Origin: an uncultured Bacteroidales bacterium
GTDB lineage: Bacteria > Bacteroidota > Bacteroidia > Bacteroidales > JAUNSR01
Direction of reading: 5' to 3'
Length of the DNA: 7,057 nucleotides
NCBI GenBank assembly: GCA_947074245.1
Contig: CAMTOW010000104.1
Location: forward strand, 1 to 7,057
This document shows, one piece after another, positions 1-6,936 of the stretch (its first letter is position 1; the number at the start of each line of letters is the position of its first letter). The translations under genes were made by a program, and so were the position numbers. Under the pieces are notes generated by a model. The model saw only the letters and a program-made list of their open reading frames with translations. It did no database searches and was not told the origin of the DNA.

Positions 1-1305
1 GTCCCAGCGTCCGGTGCTGCGAGTCGTATGTTCAAAGATCTGTTTGAATTTCTGGCATTCGATCATGCGATCCCTGAATCTGCTTTTGAAAAGAAATTTT
101 TCGATGAGATTCATCGTTTTGCCTTCTTCGACGATCTCAATGAAACTTGCATTCGTTTGAACGGTAAAGATATCGATACGCTCCTGTCCGAAAAGCAATT
201 TAAGACCGTTGTCTCGAATCTTTTGGAAGTTTCTGGGCTGAATTACGGAAATCTGCCTAAAGGGCTTTTGAAGTTCCATGCTTATTCCGATTCCAATCGT
301 ACTGCGATGGAAGAGCATTTGGTCGAAGGCGCTCTTTATGCGGCCAATGGAAACGGGGAAGTGAATCTGCATTTTACCGTTTCGCCCGAGCATCTTCCGC
401 TTTTCGAAGCATTGGCGATGGAGATGAAGCCGGTTTATGAAAAAATCTTCGGAGTAAAATATCATATATCTTTTTCGGTTCAGAAAAGCTCTACCGATAC
501 CATTGCGGCCGATAGCGAAAATCAGCCATTTCGCGACAACGGAAAACTACTTTTCCGTCCCGGAGGTCATGGTGCGCTGATCGAAAATCTCAACGAAATC
601 AAAGCCGATGTGATATTCATCAAGAATATCGACAATGTCGTGCCCGATCGTCTCAAAGATGTTACCGTTCGCTACAAACAGTTGTTGGGCGGTATCCTGG
701 TTTCTCTTCAGCAAAAGATATTCGCATACCTCGATCTGCTTGAGAGCGGACGCTATTCTCATCCTCAGTTGCTTGAGATTCTTCATTTCTTGCAATCCGA
801 ACTTTATGTAAAGAATCCCGAAACCAAACTTCTAGAAGATTCCGAATTGGCTCTTTATTTGATCTCTAAACTGCAAAGACCGCTTCGCGTATGTGGGATG
901 GTGAAGAATATTGGCGAACCCGGTGGTGGCCCGTTCTTCGCGTATAATTCCGACGGTACGTGCTCTCTTCAGATTCTGGAGAGTTCTCAGATTGATAATA
1001 ACGATCCTCAGGCGAAATCATACTTCATGTCTTCTACTCATTTCAATCCGGTCGATCTGGTATGTGGCGTTCGCGATAAGAATGGCAATCAATACGATTT
1101 GCTTGACTTTGTCGATCCGAATACCGGTTTCATTTCGTTGAAGTCGAAAAACGGCAAAGAATTGAAAGCGCTCGAACTGCCGGGCTTGTGGAATGGAGCG
1201 ATGTCCGATTGGAACACCGTATTTGTTGAAGTTCCTATCGAAACGTTCAATCCGGTAAAAACTGTGAATGATCTTTTGCGCGATCAGCATCAGCAAAAAA
1301 AATAA
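1..1305 (+). CDS. DUF4301 domain-containing protein, 5' end cut off by window edge
   Basis: The frame is open from base 1 with no stop, and the codons before the ATG at 28 encode VPASGAASR, which runs into MFKDL. PASGAASRMFKDL is a hallmark of the DUF4301 family, so the ATG at 28 is an internal methionine and the true start lies upstream of the window. Family members are roughly 500 residues as I recall, so perhaps 70-90 residues are missing. Of the 434 codons present, conserved-looking blocks are the Gly/Ala/Ser-Arg loop (fragment residues 2-10), GGHGALIENL (188-197), FIKNIDNV (206-213) and GEPGGGP (305-311). The loop, the GGHG block and the hydrophobic strand ending in DN resemble, by eye, the nucleotide-binding loop and metal-site region of GT-A-fold nucleotidyltransferases such as UDP-sugar pyrophosphorylases; this is inference and no substrate is known. 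No signal peptide or membrane segment is visible, so it is probably cytoplasmic. Family assignment is firm, function unknown. Confidence 0.88.
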   Translation, partial: VPASGAASRMFKDLFEFLAFDHAIPESAFEKKFFDEIHRFAFFDDLNETCIRLNGKDIDTLLSEKQFKTVVSNLLEVSGLNYGNLPKGLLKFHAYSDSNRTAMEEHLVEGALYAANGNGEVNLHFTVSPEHLPLFEALAMEMKPVYEKIFGVKYHISFSVQKSSTDTIAADSENQPFRDNGKLLFRPGGHGALIENLNEIKADVIFIKNIDNVVPDRLKDVTVRYKQLLGGILVSLQQKIFAYLDLLESGRYSHPQLLEILHFLQSELYVKNPETKLLEDSELALYLISKLQRPLRVCGMVKNIGEPGGGPFFAYNSDGTCSLQILESSQIDNNDPQAKSYFMSSTHFNPVDLVCGVRDKNGNQYDLLDFVDPNTGFISLKSKNGKELKALELPGLWNGAMSDWNTVFVEVPIETFNPVKTVNDLLRDQHQQKK

Positions 1306-1356
1306 TCGACGGCGGTTAAATCACAATCAAATCTTTCTCTTGGTCGTATAAACTCT

Positions 1357-1364
1357 TACTTTTG
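1357..1364 (+). promoter_or_regulatory. Bacteroidota -7 promoter box (TACTTTTG) for the ankyrin gene
   Basis: TACTTTTG matches the Bacteroidota housekeeping -7 consensus TAnnTTTG exactly and ends 32 bp before the ankyrin ATG. The -33 element is weak: TTTC at 1334-1337 lies at about the right distance (19 bp), and a TTG at 1340-1342 is nearer than usual. No hairpin terminator is visible between the DUF4301 stop and this box, so some read-through from upstream is possible. Confidence 0.6.
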
Positions 1365-1396
1365 TATAGTTATATCATATAAAATTCAGGAAAGCA

Positions 1397-2212
1397 ATGG
1401 AAGAATTATTATTCAATGGTTGTCGCAGCGGCAATCTGGAAGAAGTAAAGATTGCGATCCGAAATGGAGTGAATCCCAACATTCGCAACGAAGAGGGTTG
1501 GATGGCGATACACTATGCGGCGGAAAATGGTTTTGAAGAGATTTTGTGTTTTCTGCTTGATTCCGGTGCCGACGTGAATGCTCTCAATGCTTCGGGGTTT
1601 ACTGCATTTCAGATTCTGATGATTTGCGAGCGGTATTCGCCGCTGATCGTAAGTCGGATGATTCAGGCCGGAGCTCAGGTTGGCTCCAATCTGCATAAGG
1701 CGATTCTGTTGAACGATATGCCCGAGATAAACCGTTTGCTCAAACGGCATAAAGATGTTTCGTCTCATGACGGTATTGGCAATACGCCTTTACATGTCGC
1801 CATCGCTGTCGACAATATTTCCCTGATCGTTCCGCTTCTGGAGGCGGGGGCCGATATTGATGCAACCGATGTTTATGATACATCTCCTTTGCAGGAAGCA
1901 GCCTCTCTTGGCCAGCCCTATACAGTCAGTCTTCTGCTCAATCATGGGGCAGATCCCGAAATACGCGACTACAATGGTCGTTCGGCTCTTACGTTTGCTG
2001 TCGGGAATGGTCGGTTTGAGGTAACCGAGATTTTGCTTAAAGCCGGTGTTTTGCTCAATGTGCAGGATAATTTCGGCAATACCGCGCTTCATTATGCTTA
2101 TGAAAATGAAGAATACGAAATCGCGAAGTTGTTGATTTCCGGTGGTGCGGATGAATCGATTGCCAACGAAGACGGTCTTACTCCGGTTAAGATGCTTCCC
2201 GATTTTAATTGA
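1397..2212 (+). CDS. Ankyrin-repeat protein, cytoplasmic, function unknown
   Basis: This 271-residue protein consists almost wholly of ankyrin repeats, helix-loop-helix modules of about 33 residues that bind proteins. I count about eight, each ending in a loop of the GADVN type: residues 3-31, 33-64 (GWMAIHYAAENG, then SGADVNA), 66-96 (degenerate), 98-124 (short and degenerate), 126-158 (GNTPLHVAI, then AGADIDA), 160-191 (SPLQEAASLG, then HGADPEI), 193-224 (SALTFAVGNG) and 226-257 (GNTALHYAYEN, then GGADESI), with a C-terminal cap starting DGLTP. Repeats 5 to 8 are closest to consensus. There is no signal peptide, membrane helix or catalytic domain, so it is probably a cytoplasmic scaffold or binding protein. 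The start is supported by the TAnnTTTG box 32 bp upstream and a weak AGGAAAG purine stretch at 1388-1394. No obvious partner gene is adjacent. Fold is certain; role is not. Confidence 0.93.
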   Translation: MEELLFNGCRSGNLEEVKIAIRNGVNPNIRNEEGWMAIHYAAENGFEEILCFLLDSGADVNALNASGFTAFQILMICERYSPLIVSRMIQAGAQVGSNLHKAILLNDMPEINRLLKRHKDVSSHDGIGNTPLHVAIAVDNISLIVPLLEAGADIDATDVYDTSPLQEAASLGQPYTVSLLLNHGADPEIRDYNGRSALTFAVGNGRFEVTEILLKAGVLLNVQDNFGNTALHYAYENEEYEIAKLLISGGADESIANEDGLTPVKMLPDFN

Positions 2213-2240
2213 TTCCTTTCTACGACGATATAGAATAAAG

Positions 2241-2279
2241 AAGCTCCGTCTCCGTTTTCATACGGCGACGGAGCTTTTT
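2241..2279 (+). terminator. Rho-independent terminator after the ankyrin gene
   Basis: AAGCTCCGTC (2241-2250) pairs perfectly over 10 bp with GACGGAGCTT (2267-2276). An inner CCG/CGG extends the stem past one T-C mismatch, leaving an AT-rich loop. The run TTTTT (2275-2279) follows at once. It lies 28 bp after the ankyrin stop and would separate this gene from the downstream lipoprotein. Confidence 0.9.
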
Positions 2280-2403
2280 GCTTTTCTGAGCTTTCGGGTT
2301 CTAGCCGAAGGAATATGAATTTTGTTTTTGTTAAAAATGAAACGTATCGAGTTAATAATATGTTTTATAGCTTGTGTAAGTAGGGTTGTAATGGAATAAT
2401 GAT

Positions 2404-2411
2404 TATATTTA
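2404..2411 (+). promoter_or_regulatory. Tentative -7 promoter box (TATATTTA) for the RsiV-like lipoprotein gene
   Basis: TATATTTA matches TAnnTTTG at all but the last base and ends 26 bp before the preferred ATG at 2438, close to the 32-bp distance of the other two boxes in the window. No -33 element is evident at the expected spacing. Other near matches exist nearby (TATGTTTT at 2359-2366, TAGGGTTG at 2381-2388), so this choice is weak. The rest of the 2280-2437 gap is AT-rich with nothing else I can identify. Confidence 0.3.
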
Positions 2412-2437
2412 AAGTAAATATATGGCATTTTGTATTT

Positions 2438-3154
2438 ATGGAAAGCAAAACTTTTGTGAGATCTGCATTATTTTCTCTTACATCGGTGGCGATCATCGCT
2501 TCCTGTACTCCGTCTTATAATATAGTTCCTGTTTTTAATAAAATAGATATCTCCGATACCGACTACGAGATTGGTGGCACCACCATTCGTTTGGAGTCTT
2601 CTTCCGATGTGATTCTTCGTCAGATCAAGCCGCTGAACGACCGTTTGGTCCTGTTGCGGGATACTCTGTCCGAAGCTCTTGTCAATGGAGCTCATGCCTA
2701 TTTTTCTTCCTACGACTCCGCGCTCAAACGTCACGAAGTGGAGTTTCCGCGCCCCAATTTCAAATTTGAGTTATATCTTACCGATACGCTCTATGTAGCG
2801 AGCGAAAAGATCATCAGTACGATGACGATCGCCTATTTCTATACCGGTGGTGCCCATGGTCATACAGAGTTTTATGCCCTGAATTATGCACCGGACAAAT
2901 CTCGCTTTTATACCATTCATGATATACTGGATACGACCCAGCAAAATCGAATCAATAAATTGTTGAAAGACTATTTCGTCAATGAGTCAGACTGTTTCAC
3001 GATTGCTCCGACAATTGATAAAGTGACGGCTGTAAACGTAACCTCAAAGAGTGTTTTATTCACGTTCGCCCATTATATCTTGGGTCCCTATTATTGCGGA
3101 GCGCCTACCATCGAGGTTCCCCTGATCGAATTAAAAGGAATATACAAGTTGTAA
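2438..3154 (+). CDS. RsiV-like (DUF4163/DUF3298-type) lipoprotein
   Basis: This 238-residue protein is predicted to be secreted and lipid-anchored. I chose the ATG at 2438 because it gives a compact signal peptide: MESK, a hydrophobic stretch (residues 8-20) and the lipobox IIASC, with lipidation at Cys23. The upstream in-frame ATG at 2399 would add 13 aromatic and aliphatic residues before that signal. The mature part resembles the extracytoplasmic region of RsiV and related DUF4163/DUF3298 proteins: a strand-rich region (107-133), the family-typical YTGGAHG at 135-141, an HDIL...INKLLKDY helix region (161-180) and the C-terminal GPYYCGAPTIEVP (216-228), matching the RsiV pattern GP.EV.IPYSELK. 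In Bacillus subtilis, RsiV is an anti-sigma factor that binds lysozyme. Here no anti-sigma domain, transmembrane helix or sigma-factor gene is seen, so lysozyme binding or another periplasmic role is only a possibility. Single-gene unit, terminator at both sides. Confidence 0.83.
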   Translation: MESKTFVRSALFSLTSVAIIASCTPSYNIVPVFNKIDISDTDYEIGGTTIRLESSSDVILRQIKPLNDRLVLLRDTLSEALVNGAHAYFSSYDSALKRHEVEFPRPNFKFELYLTDTLYVASEKIISTMTIAYFYTGGAHGHTEFYALNYAPDKSRFYTIHDILDTTQQNRINKLLKDYFVNESDCFTIAPTIDKVTAVNVTSKSVLFTFAHYILGPYYCGAPTIEVPLIELKGIYKL

Positions 3155-3170
3155 TCAATTGTGAATTGAT
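3154..3170. repeat. Perfect inverted repeat overlapping the lipoprotein stop codon
   Basis: ATCAATT (3154-3160) and AATTGAT (3164-3170) are perfect inverted copies around GTG. The first arm starts at the last base of the stop codon. There is no T-run, so it is not a terminator by itself. It lies six bases before the true terminator and could be an operator-like site, an RNA-stabilising hairpin or chance in AT-rich DNA. Confidence 0.45.
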
Positions 3171-3175
3171 ATTAA

Positions 3176-3207
3176 AAAGGATGCATCGCTATGCATCCTT
3201 TCTTTTT
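3176..3207 (+). terminator. Rho-independent terminator after the RsiV-like gene
   Basis: AAAGGATGCAT (3176-3186) pairs perfectly with ATGCATCCTTT (3191-3201) around a CGCT tetraloop, followed by CTTTTT. The flanking A-run makes it plausibly bidirectional, though no convergent gene is present. It isolates the lipoprotein gene from GH92. Confidence 0.92.
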
Positions 3208-3224
3208 GACTGAATAATAGACTG

Positions 3225-3232
3225 TATATTTG
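3225..3232 (+). promoter_or_regulatory. Bacteroidota -7 promoter box (TATATTTG) for the GH92 gene
   Basis: TATATTTG matches TAnnTTTG exactly and ends 32 bp before the GH92 ATG, the same distance as for the ankyrin gene. TTTG at 3205-3208 may serve as the -33 element with a shortish 16-bp spacer; it overlaps the T-tract of the preceding terminator. The leader is AT-rich and lacks a Shine-Dalgarno sequence, as is normal in Bacteroidota. Confidence 0.62.
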
Positions 3233-3264
3233 TTGGATACACAATTCAATTCATCACAGTTATT

Positions 3265-5535
3265 ATGGATTTTTCAAAATACGTCTTGCCGGGCATTGCT
3301 TGCGCTGTATTGGCTTCTTGCGCCGGACAAAAGAATCCCGATCAGGATCTGACTCACTATGTCGATCCTTATATCGGTACCGGTGGTCATGGTCATGTCT
3401 TCATGGGTGTCAATCTTCCATTCGGAGCCATTCAGGTTGGCCCTACCAACTTCTACCAGGATTGGGATTGGTGCTCTGGATACCATTATTCCGATACGAC
3501 GATTGTCGGTTTCGGGCAGACTCACTTGAGCGGAACGGGTATTGGCGATTTGGGGGACTTGGCTCTGATGCCGGTAACCGGAGATGTAACGATGAATGCC
3601 CGTGGCAAACGTGGTGATTATTCTACCAATTTCCATTCATACTATTCTCATGACAACGAAGAAGCGAAGATCGGCTATTATGCCGTTACGCTCGATCGAT
3701 ACGATATCAAAGCCGAACTCACGGCTACACCTCGCGTTGCTTATCATCGCTATACCTTCCCCGAAAACGACAACTCGGGAATCATCATCGACTTGCGAAA
3801 CGGAATCGGATGGGATCGTCCCGAGAATGCTTCGGTACGTCTGGTCAATGATTCTACCATCGTGGGGTATCGTCACTCTTCGGGATGGGCGGTCGATCAG
3901 CAGCTTTATTTCACGGCTGTATTCTCCAAACCGATCTCTTCTTTGAAAATCTACAAAGATCAAGAGCTTCTTGAAGGCACCGCTGCCGAAGGCGAGGCTT
4001 TCTACGCCCGCGCTTCATTCGATACCAAAGCCGATGAGCAGGTTTCCGTAAAAGTGGCTATCTCTCCGGTAAGTATCGAAAACTCAGGACTGAATCTGAC
4101 AACCGAACTTCCTGATTGGGATTTCGAGGGTACTCGTCGTAAAGCGGAAACGGCTTGGAACAAAGAGCTGAATAAAATCAAGGTGAAAGATTCAAGCGAA
4201 GCCAACAAACGGGTTCTTTACACGGCTCTTTATCACTCGATGATCGCTCCTTCTGTATTTATGGACGTCAACGGGCAATATCGTGGTTCAGGATCCGATC
4301 GCCGCGTTTATCAGGCCGACGGATTTACCAATTATACCACCTTCTCTTTGTGGGATACCTACCGTGCGGCTCATCCGTTGATGACGGTGATCCACCCCGA
4401 GAAAGTAAACGATATGGTCAATACCATGTTGAATATCTACGCTCAGCAGGGCAAATTGCCGGTATGGCATTTGGTTGGTAACGAAACCGATTGTATGGTT
4501 GGCAACCCGGCTATTCCGGTCGTAGCGGATGCCTATCTCAAAGGATTCCGCGGATTCGATACCTTGCAGGCTTATCAGGCGATGAAAAACTCTGCGCTTC
4601 TTGACGAACGTGGTTTGAATTTCATGAAACAATACGGGTATCTTCCATACGACAGCATCATCGAATCTGTTGCTCAGGGCTTGGAATACGCGTTGGCAGA
4701 TTGGTGTGTGGCTCAGGTCGCAGCTCAAATGAATCAAGCCGAAGATTTCGCGACGTTCGATAAACGCGGCAAAAGCTATGAGCATTATTTCGATAAGTCG
4801 GTCAATTTCATGCGTGGAAAAGACAGCAAAGGCAACTGGCGTCAAAACTTCGATCCTTTCCTGGCTGCTCATCGTGTGACAGACTATACCGAAGGCAACG
4901 CTTGGCAATATACCTTCCTGGTTCCTCAGGATGTCGATGGTCTGATCCGTCTGTTCGGTTCCGACGAGATATTCACCGCAAAACTCGATTCTCTTTTCTT
5001 TGTCGAAGGGGATATGGGCGAACATGCTTCGGCGGATATCACCGGTCTTGTCGGTCAATACGCTCAGGGCAACGAGCCGAGTCATCATGTGATCTATATG
5101 TACGCTTATGCAGGCAATCAGTGGAAAAGTGCCGAACGCGCCCGTCAGATGCTTACCGAGATGTATACCGATCAGATCGACGGAATCTGCGGAAACGAAG
5201 ATGTGGGGCAGATGTCTGCTTGGTACATCCTTTCTTCTTTAGGGTTCTATCAGGTCGAACCGGCTGGTGGCGTTTACGTATTTGGTAGTCCGCAGTTCGA
5301 AGAGGTCGAAGTCAACGTTGGCAATGGCAAGACGTTCACGGTGATCGCTCACAACAATTCTCCGGAAAACAAATACATTCAGTCCGTAAAACTCAATGGT
5401 AAAGACTATACCAAATCATACATTCTTCATTCCGATATCGCTTCGGGTGGGAAACTGGAGTATGTGATGGGCGCTCAACCCAACAAACAGTTCGGAGCTG
5501 CTCCTCAGGATCGTCCTCAGGCTGCTCGCAAATAA
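3265..5535 (+). CDS. GH92 family alpha-mannosidase-type glycoside hydrolase, lipoprotein
   Basis: GH92 enzymes are calcium-dependent, inverting exo-acting glycosidases, mostly alpha-mannosidases cutting mannose from N-glycans or yeast mannan. The 756 residues are typical family length. A short signal peptide ends in LASC, with lipidation at Cys19; the following AGQKNPDQD is mildly acidic and may favour surface display. The N-terminal beta-sandwich domain (about 30-265) opens with YVDPYIGTGGHGH (G38-H44) and contains GFGQTHLSGTG. The C-terminal (alpha/alpha)6 domain (about 270-735) carries ETDCMVGN (from E407), TEGNAWQY (E543), GNEPSHH (E604), GNEDVGQMSAWY (643-654) and HSDIASGG (722-729). By remembered comparison with BT3990, E543 is the likely general acid and D646 a catalytic base candidate. 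GNEP replaces the HEP motif linked to alpha-1,2 specificity, so the exact linkage is uncertain. It has its own promoter box and terminator, and no SusC/SusD genes adjoin it. Confidence 0.95.
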   Translation: MDFSKYVLPGIACAVLASCAGQKNPDQDLTHYVDPYIGTGGHGHVFMGVNLPFGAIQVGPTNFYQDWDWCSGYHYSDTTIVGFGQTHLSGTGIGDLGDLALMPVTGDVTMNARGKRGDYSTNFHSYYSHDNEEAKIGYYAVTLDRYDIKAELTATPRVAYHRYTFPENDNSGIIIDLRNGIGWDRPENASVRLVNDSTIVGYRHSSGWAVDQQLYFTAVFSKPISSLKIYKDQELLEGTAAEGEAFYARASFDTKADEQVSVKVAISPVSIENSGLNLTTELPDWDFEGTRRKAETAWNKELNKIKVKDSSEANKRVLYTALYHSMIAPSVFMDVNGQYRGSGSDRRVYQADGFTNYTTFSLWDTYRAAHPLMTVIHPEKVNDMVNTMLNIYAQQGKLPVWHLVGNETDCMVGNPAIPVVADAYLKGFRGFDTLQAYQAMKNSALLDERGLNFMKQYGYLPYDSIIESVAQGLEYALADWCVAQVAAQMNQAEDFATFDKRGKSYEHYFDKSVNFMRGKDSKGNWRQNFDPFLAAHRVTDYTEGNAWQYTFLVPQDVDGLIRLFGSDEIFTAKLDSLFFVEGDMGEHASADITGLVGQYAQGNEPSHHVIYMYAYAGNQWKSAERARQMLTEMYTDQIDGICGNEDVGQMSAWYILSSLGFYQVEPAGGVYVFGSPQFEEVEVNVGNGKTFTVIAHNNSPENKYIQSVKLNGKDYTKSYILHSDIASGGKLEYVMGAQPNKQFGAAPQDRPQAARK

Positions 5536-5560
5536 GATTTGATTTTTCAAAATTCATACC

Positions 5561-5606
5561 GAATCCCGGTCTCATGCAAAGCGCGTGCGACCGGGATTCT
5601 TTGTTT
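5561..5606 (+). terminator. Rho-independent terminator after the GH92 gene
   Basis: GAATCCCGGTC (5561-5571) pairs perfectly over 11 bp with GACCGGGATTC (5589-5599). Beyond a T-C mismatch an inner stem CATGC/GCGTG (one wobble pair) continues, closed by a five-base loop. TTTGTTT follows. It lies 25 bp after the GH92 stop and argues against co-transcription with the MFS gene. The remaining gap to 5667 shows no clear TAnnTTTG box for the transporter. Confidence 0.88.
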
Positions 5607-5667
5607 CTCCGAGTCCAACTTTTTCGTTTAAGCCGTGTTATAGCAACAAACCGTTTTTCCCGATACC

Positions 5668-6891
5668 ATGTTGTCTCAACAAACTAATTCCGACTCACTC
5701 CGGCGCAAAGCGCTTTCGTTTGTGATTCTCATCAGTCTCACCAGCCTTTTCTCCGACATGACTCATGCCGGAGCGAAAAGTATTTATGGGGCTTTTCTGA
5801 GTTATTTGGGTGCTTCGGCTGCCGCCATCGGTTTCATCAGTGGTTTGGCTCAGTTCGCGGCTCGTGGGCTGAGTCTGGTTTCTGGTTATTTGGCTGATAA
5901 ATGGAAGAATTACTGGACGCTCGTTATCGTCGGTTATCTGCTCTGTTTGGTCTCCATTCCGGCTCTGGCGTTGGTTTCCGGCAAAGGTTGGATGATCGCC
6001 GGTGCGCTCATTGTGATCGAACGCGTCGGTAAAGCCTGTTGGCAACCCTCCCGCAATACGCTCGTATCCTTTACGTCCTCCCGCATCGGTAGCGGAAAAT
6101 CTTTTTCGATTATGGGGTTTTTCAATAAGATGGGAGCGTGCATCGGTCCGCTCTTCCTGTTTTTGATTCTGCTTTTCAAGCATCACGACCTGCTGATCGA
6201 TCGCTATCATCTTTGTTTTCTCATTCTGGGGATTCCTGCTCTTATAACGCTTTTTCTGATTCTGATCGCTCGTCGCAAATATACCCATCCCGAAGATTTC
6301 GAAAAGCCCGGACAAACCTCTCTTCCCAAATCGCAACTCTCGGCGATCTACATTCTCTTTTGTATGGGAATGGCTTTTTTCGGACTCGGGTTCTTCGATT
6401 TTCCGCTCATTACCCTGCATCTCACTCATCAGCCTGCGATCAATACCGAATTTCTCCCGCTCTTTTTCTCCGCGGCGATGCTTGTGGCGGCTTTATCCGC
6501 ACTCTTGTTCGGGCGCCTTTTTGATCGGATCGGTGTCTACACGCTCGTTATTTCTACGTTGATATCCGCTCCGTTCGCCTTTTTTATCTTCATTGGCGAT
6601 CAGCTTTGGATGATGTGTGTCGGAATCCTCATTTGGGGTGTAGGCATCGGATCCATCGAGACGGTTTTTAAGTCGGTTGTTGCCAGACTCGTTACGAAAG
6701 AAAATCGTTCTCGGGGATATGGTATTGTCAATGTTTTTTTGGGTCTTGCCCTTTTTGTCGGAAGTTGGTTGTGCGGTATCTTTTACAATGTTTCGTTCAC
6801 CATTCTGATCTTGTTTTCGGTGGCGACTCAGCTCTTAGCCGTATTGGCCTTCTTGATTTGTCATCATAAGATGCGAAAAGCGGGCTATTGA
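5668..6891 (+). CDS. Major facilitator superfamily (MFS) transporter, 12 TM, substrate unknown
   Basis: This 407-residue inner-membrane protein has about twelve hydrophobic helices: near residues 16-33, 45-62, 82-103, 106-122, 145-170, 182-200, 226-250, 260-282, 289-309, 312-334, 350-372 and 376-397. MFS signature A appears after helix 2 as GYLADKWKNYW (73-83) and again after helix 8 as GRLFDRIG (282-289), showing the two-half MFS build. Further blocks typical of one prokaryotic MFS subgroup are SDMTHAGAKSIYG (29-41), LGASAAAIGFISGL (47-60) and ERVGKACWQPSRNTLV (118-133). A charged loop at 201-223 joins the halves. An in-frame stop at 5641-5643 makes ATG 5668 the first possible ATG; no Shine-Dalgarno sequence is seen. 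It follows a terminator, so it probably has its own promoter, which I could not identify. Transport direction and substrate (drug, sugar or metabolite) cannot be read from the sequence; a sugar role would be guesswork from the GH92 neighbour. Confidence 0.93.
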   Translation: MLSQQTNSDSLRRKALSFVILISLTSLFSDMTHAGAKSIYGAFLSYLGASAAAIGFISGLAQFAARGLSLVSGYLADKWKNYWTLVIVGYLLCLVSIPALALVSGKGWMIAGALIVIERVGKACWQPSRNTLVSFTSSRIGSGKSFSIMGFFNKMGACIGPLFLFLILLFKHHDLLIDRYHLCFLILGIPALITLFLILIARRKYTHPEDFEKPGQTSLPKSQLSAIYILFCMGMAFFGLGFFDFPLITLHLTHQPAINTEFLPLFFSAAMLVAALSALLFGRLFDRIGVYTLVISTLISAPFAFFIFIGDQLWMMCVGILIWGVGIGSIETVFKSVVARLVTKENRSRGYGIVNVFLGLALFVGSWLCGIFYNVSFTILILFSVATQLLAVLAFLICHHKMRKAGY

Positions 6892-6915
6892 AAACGCTAC
6901 GTTTTTTACGTTTTT
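6891..6915 (+). terminator. Weak possible terminator after the MFS gene
   Basis: AAAACG (6891-6896) can pair with CGTTTT at 6900-6905 or at 6909-6914, and T-runs follow both. The stem is only 6 bp with two G-C pairs, far weaker than the three other terminators in the window, so real termination here is uncertain. Confidence 0.3.
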
Positions 6916-6936
6916 CAATCAGAATTTTTACCCGAA

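Noticed and set aside
28..1305. Taking ATG 28 as the true start of the first gene
   Set aside because: The reading frame is open upstream to base 1 and encodes VPASGAASR, the first part of a conserved family motif that continues through this ATG, so the gene starts outside the window.
2293..2309. Hairpin TTCGG/CCGAA as a second terminator or regulatory element
   Set aside because: The stem is only 5 bp with a 7-base loop, has no T-run right after it and follows a much stronger terminator.
2399..2437. Upstream in-frame ATG at 2399 as the start of the RsiV-like lipoprotein
   Set aside because: It would place a hydrophobic, aromatic 13-residue extension before an already complete lipoprotein signal peptide that begins at 2438.
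4288..5088. Long open frame on the - strand inside GH92 (266 codons)
   Set aside because: It lies antisense to an unambiguous GH92 catalytic domain, has no recognisable domain and is best explained by codon usage of the real gene.
5695..6429. Long open frame on the - strand inside the MFS gene (244 codons)
   Set aside because: The translation is polar and low in complexity with no recognised motif, mirrors the transporter codons, and lies opposite a clear 12-helix protein.
3265..6891. GH92 and MFS genes as a sugar cleavage-and-uptake operon
   Set aside because: A strong terminator at 5561-5606 separates them and nothing in the transporter sequence points to a sugar substrate, so adjacency alone is not enough.
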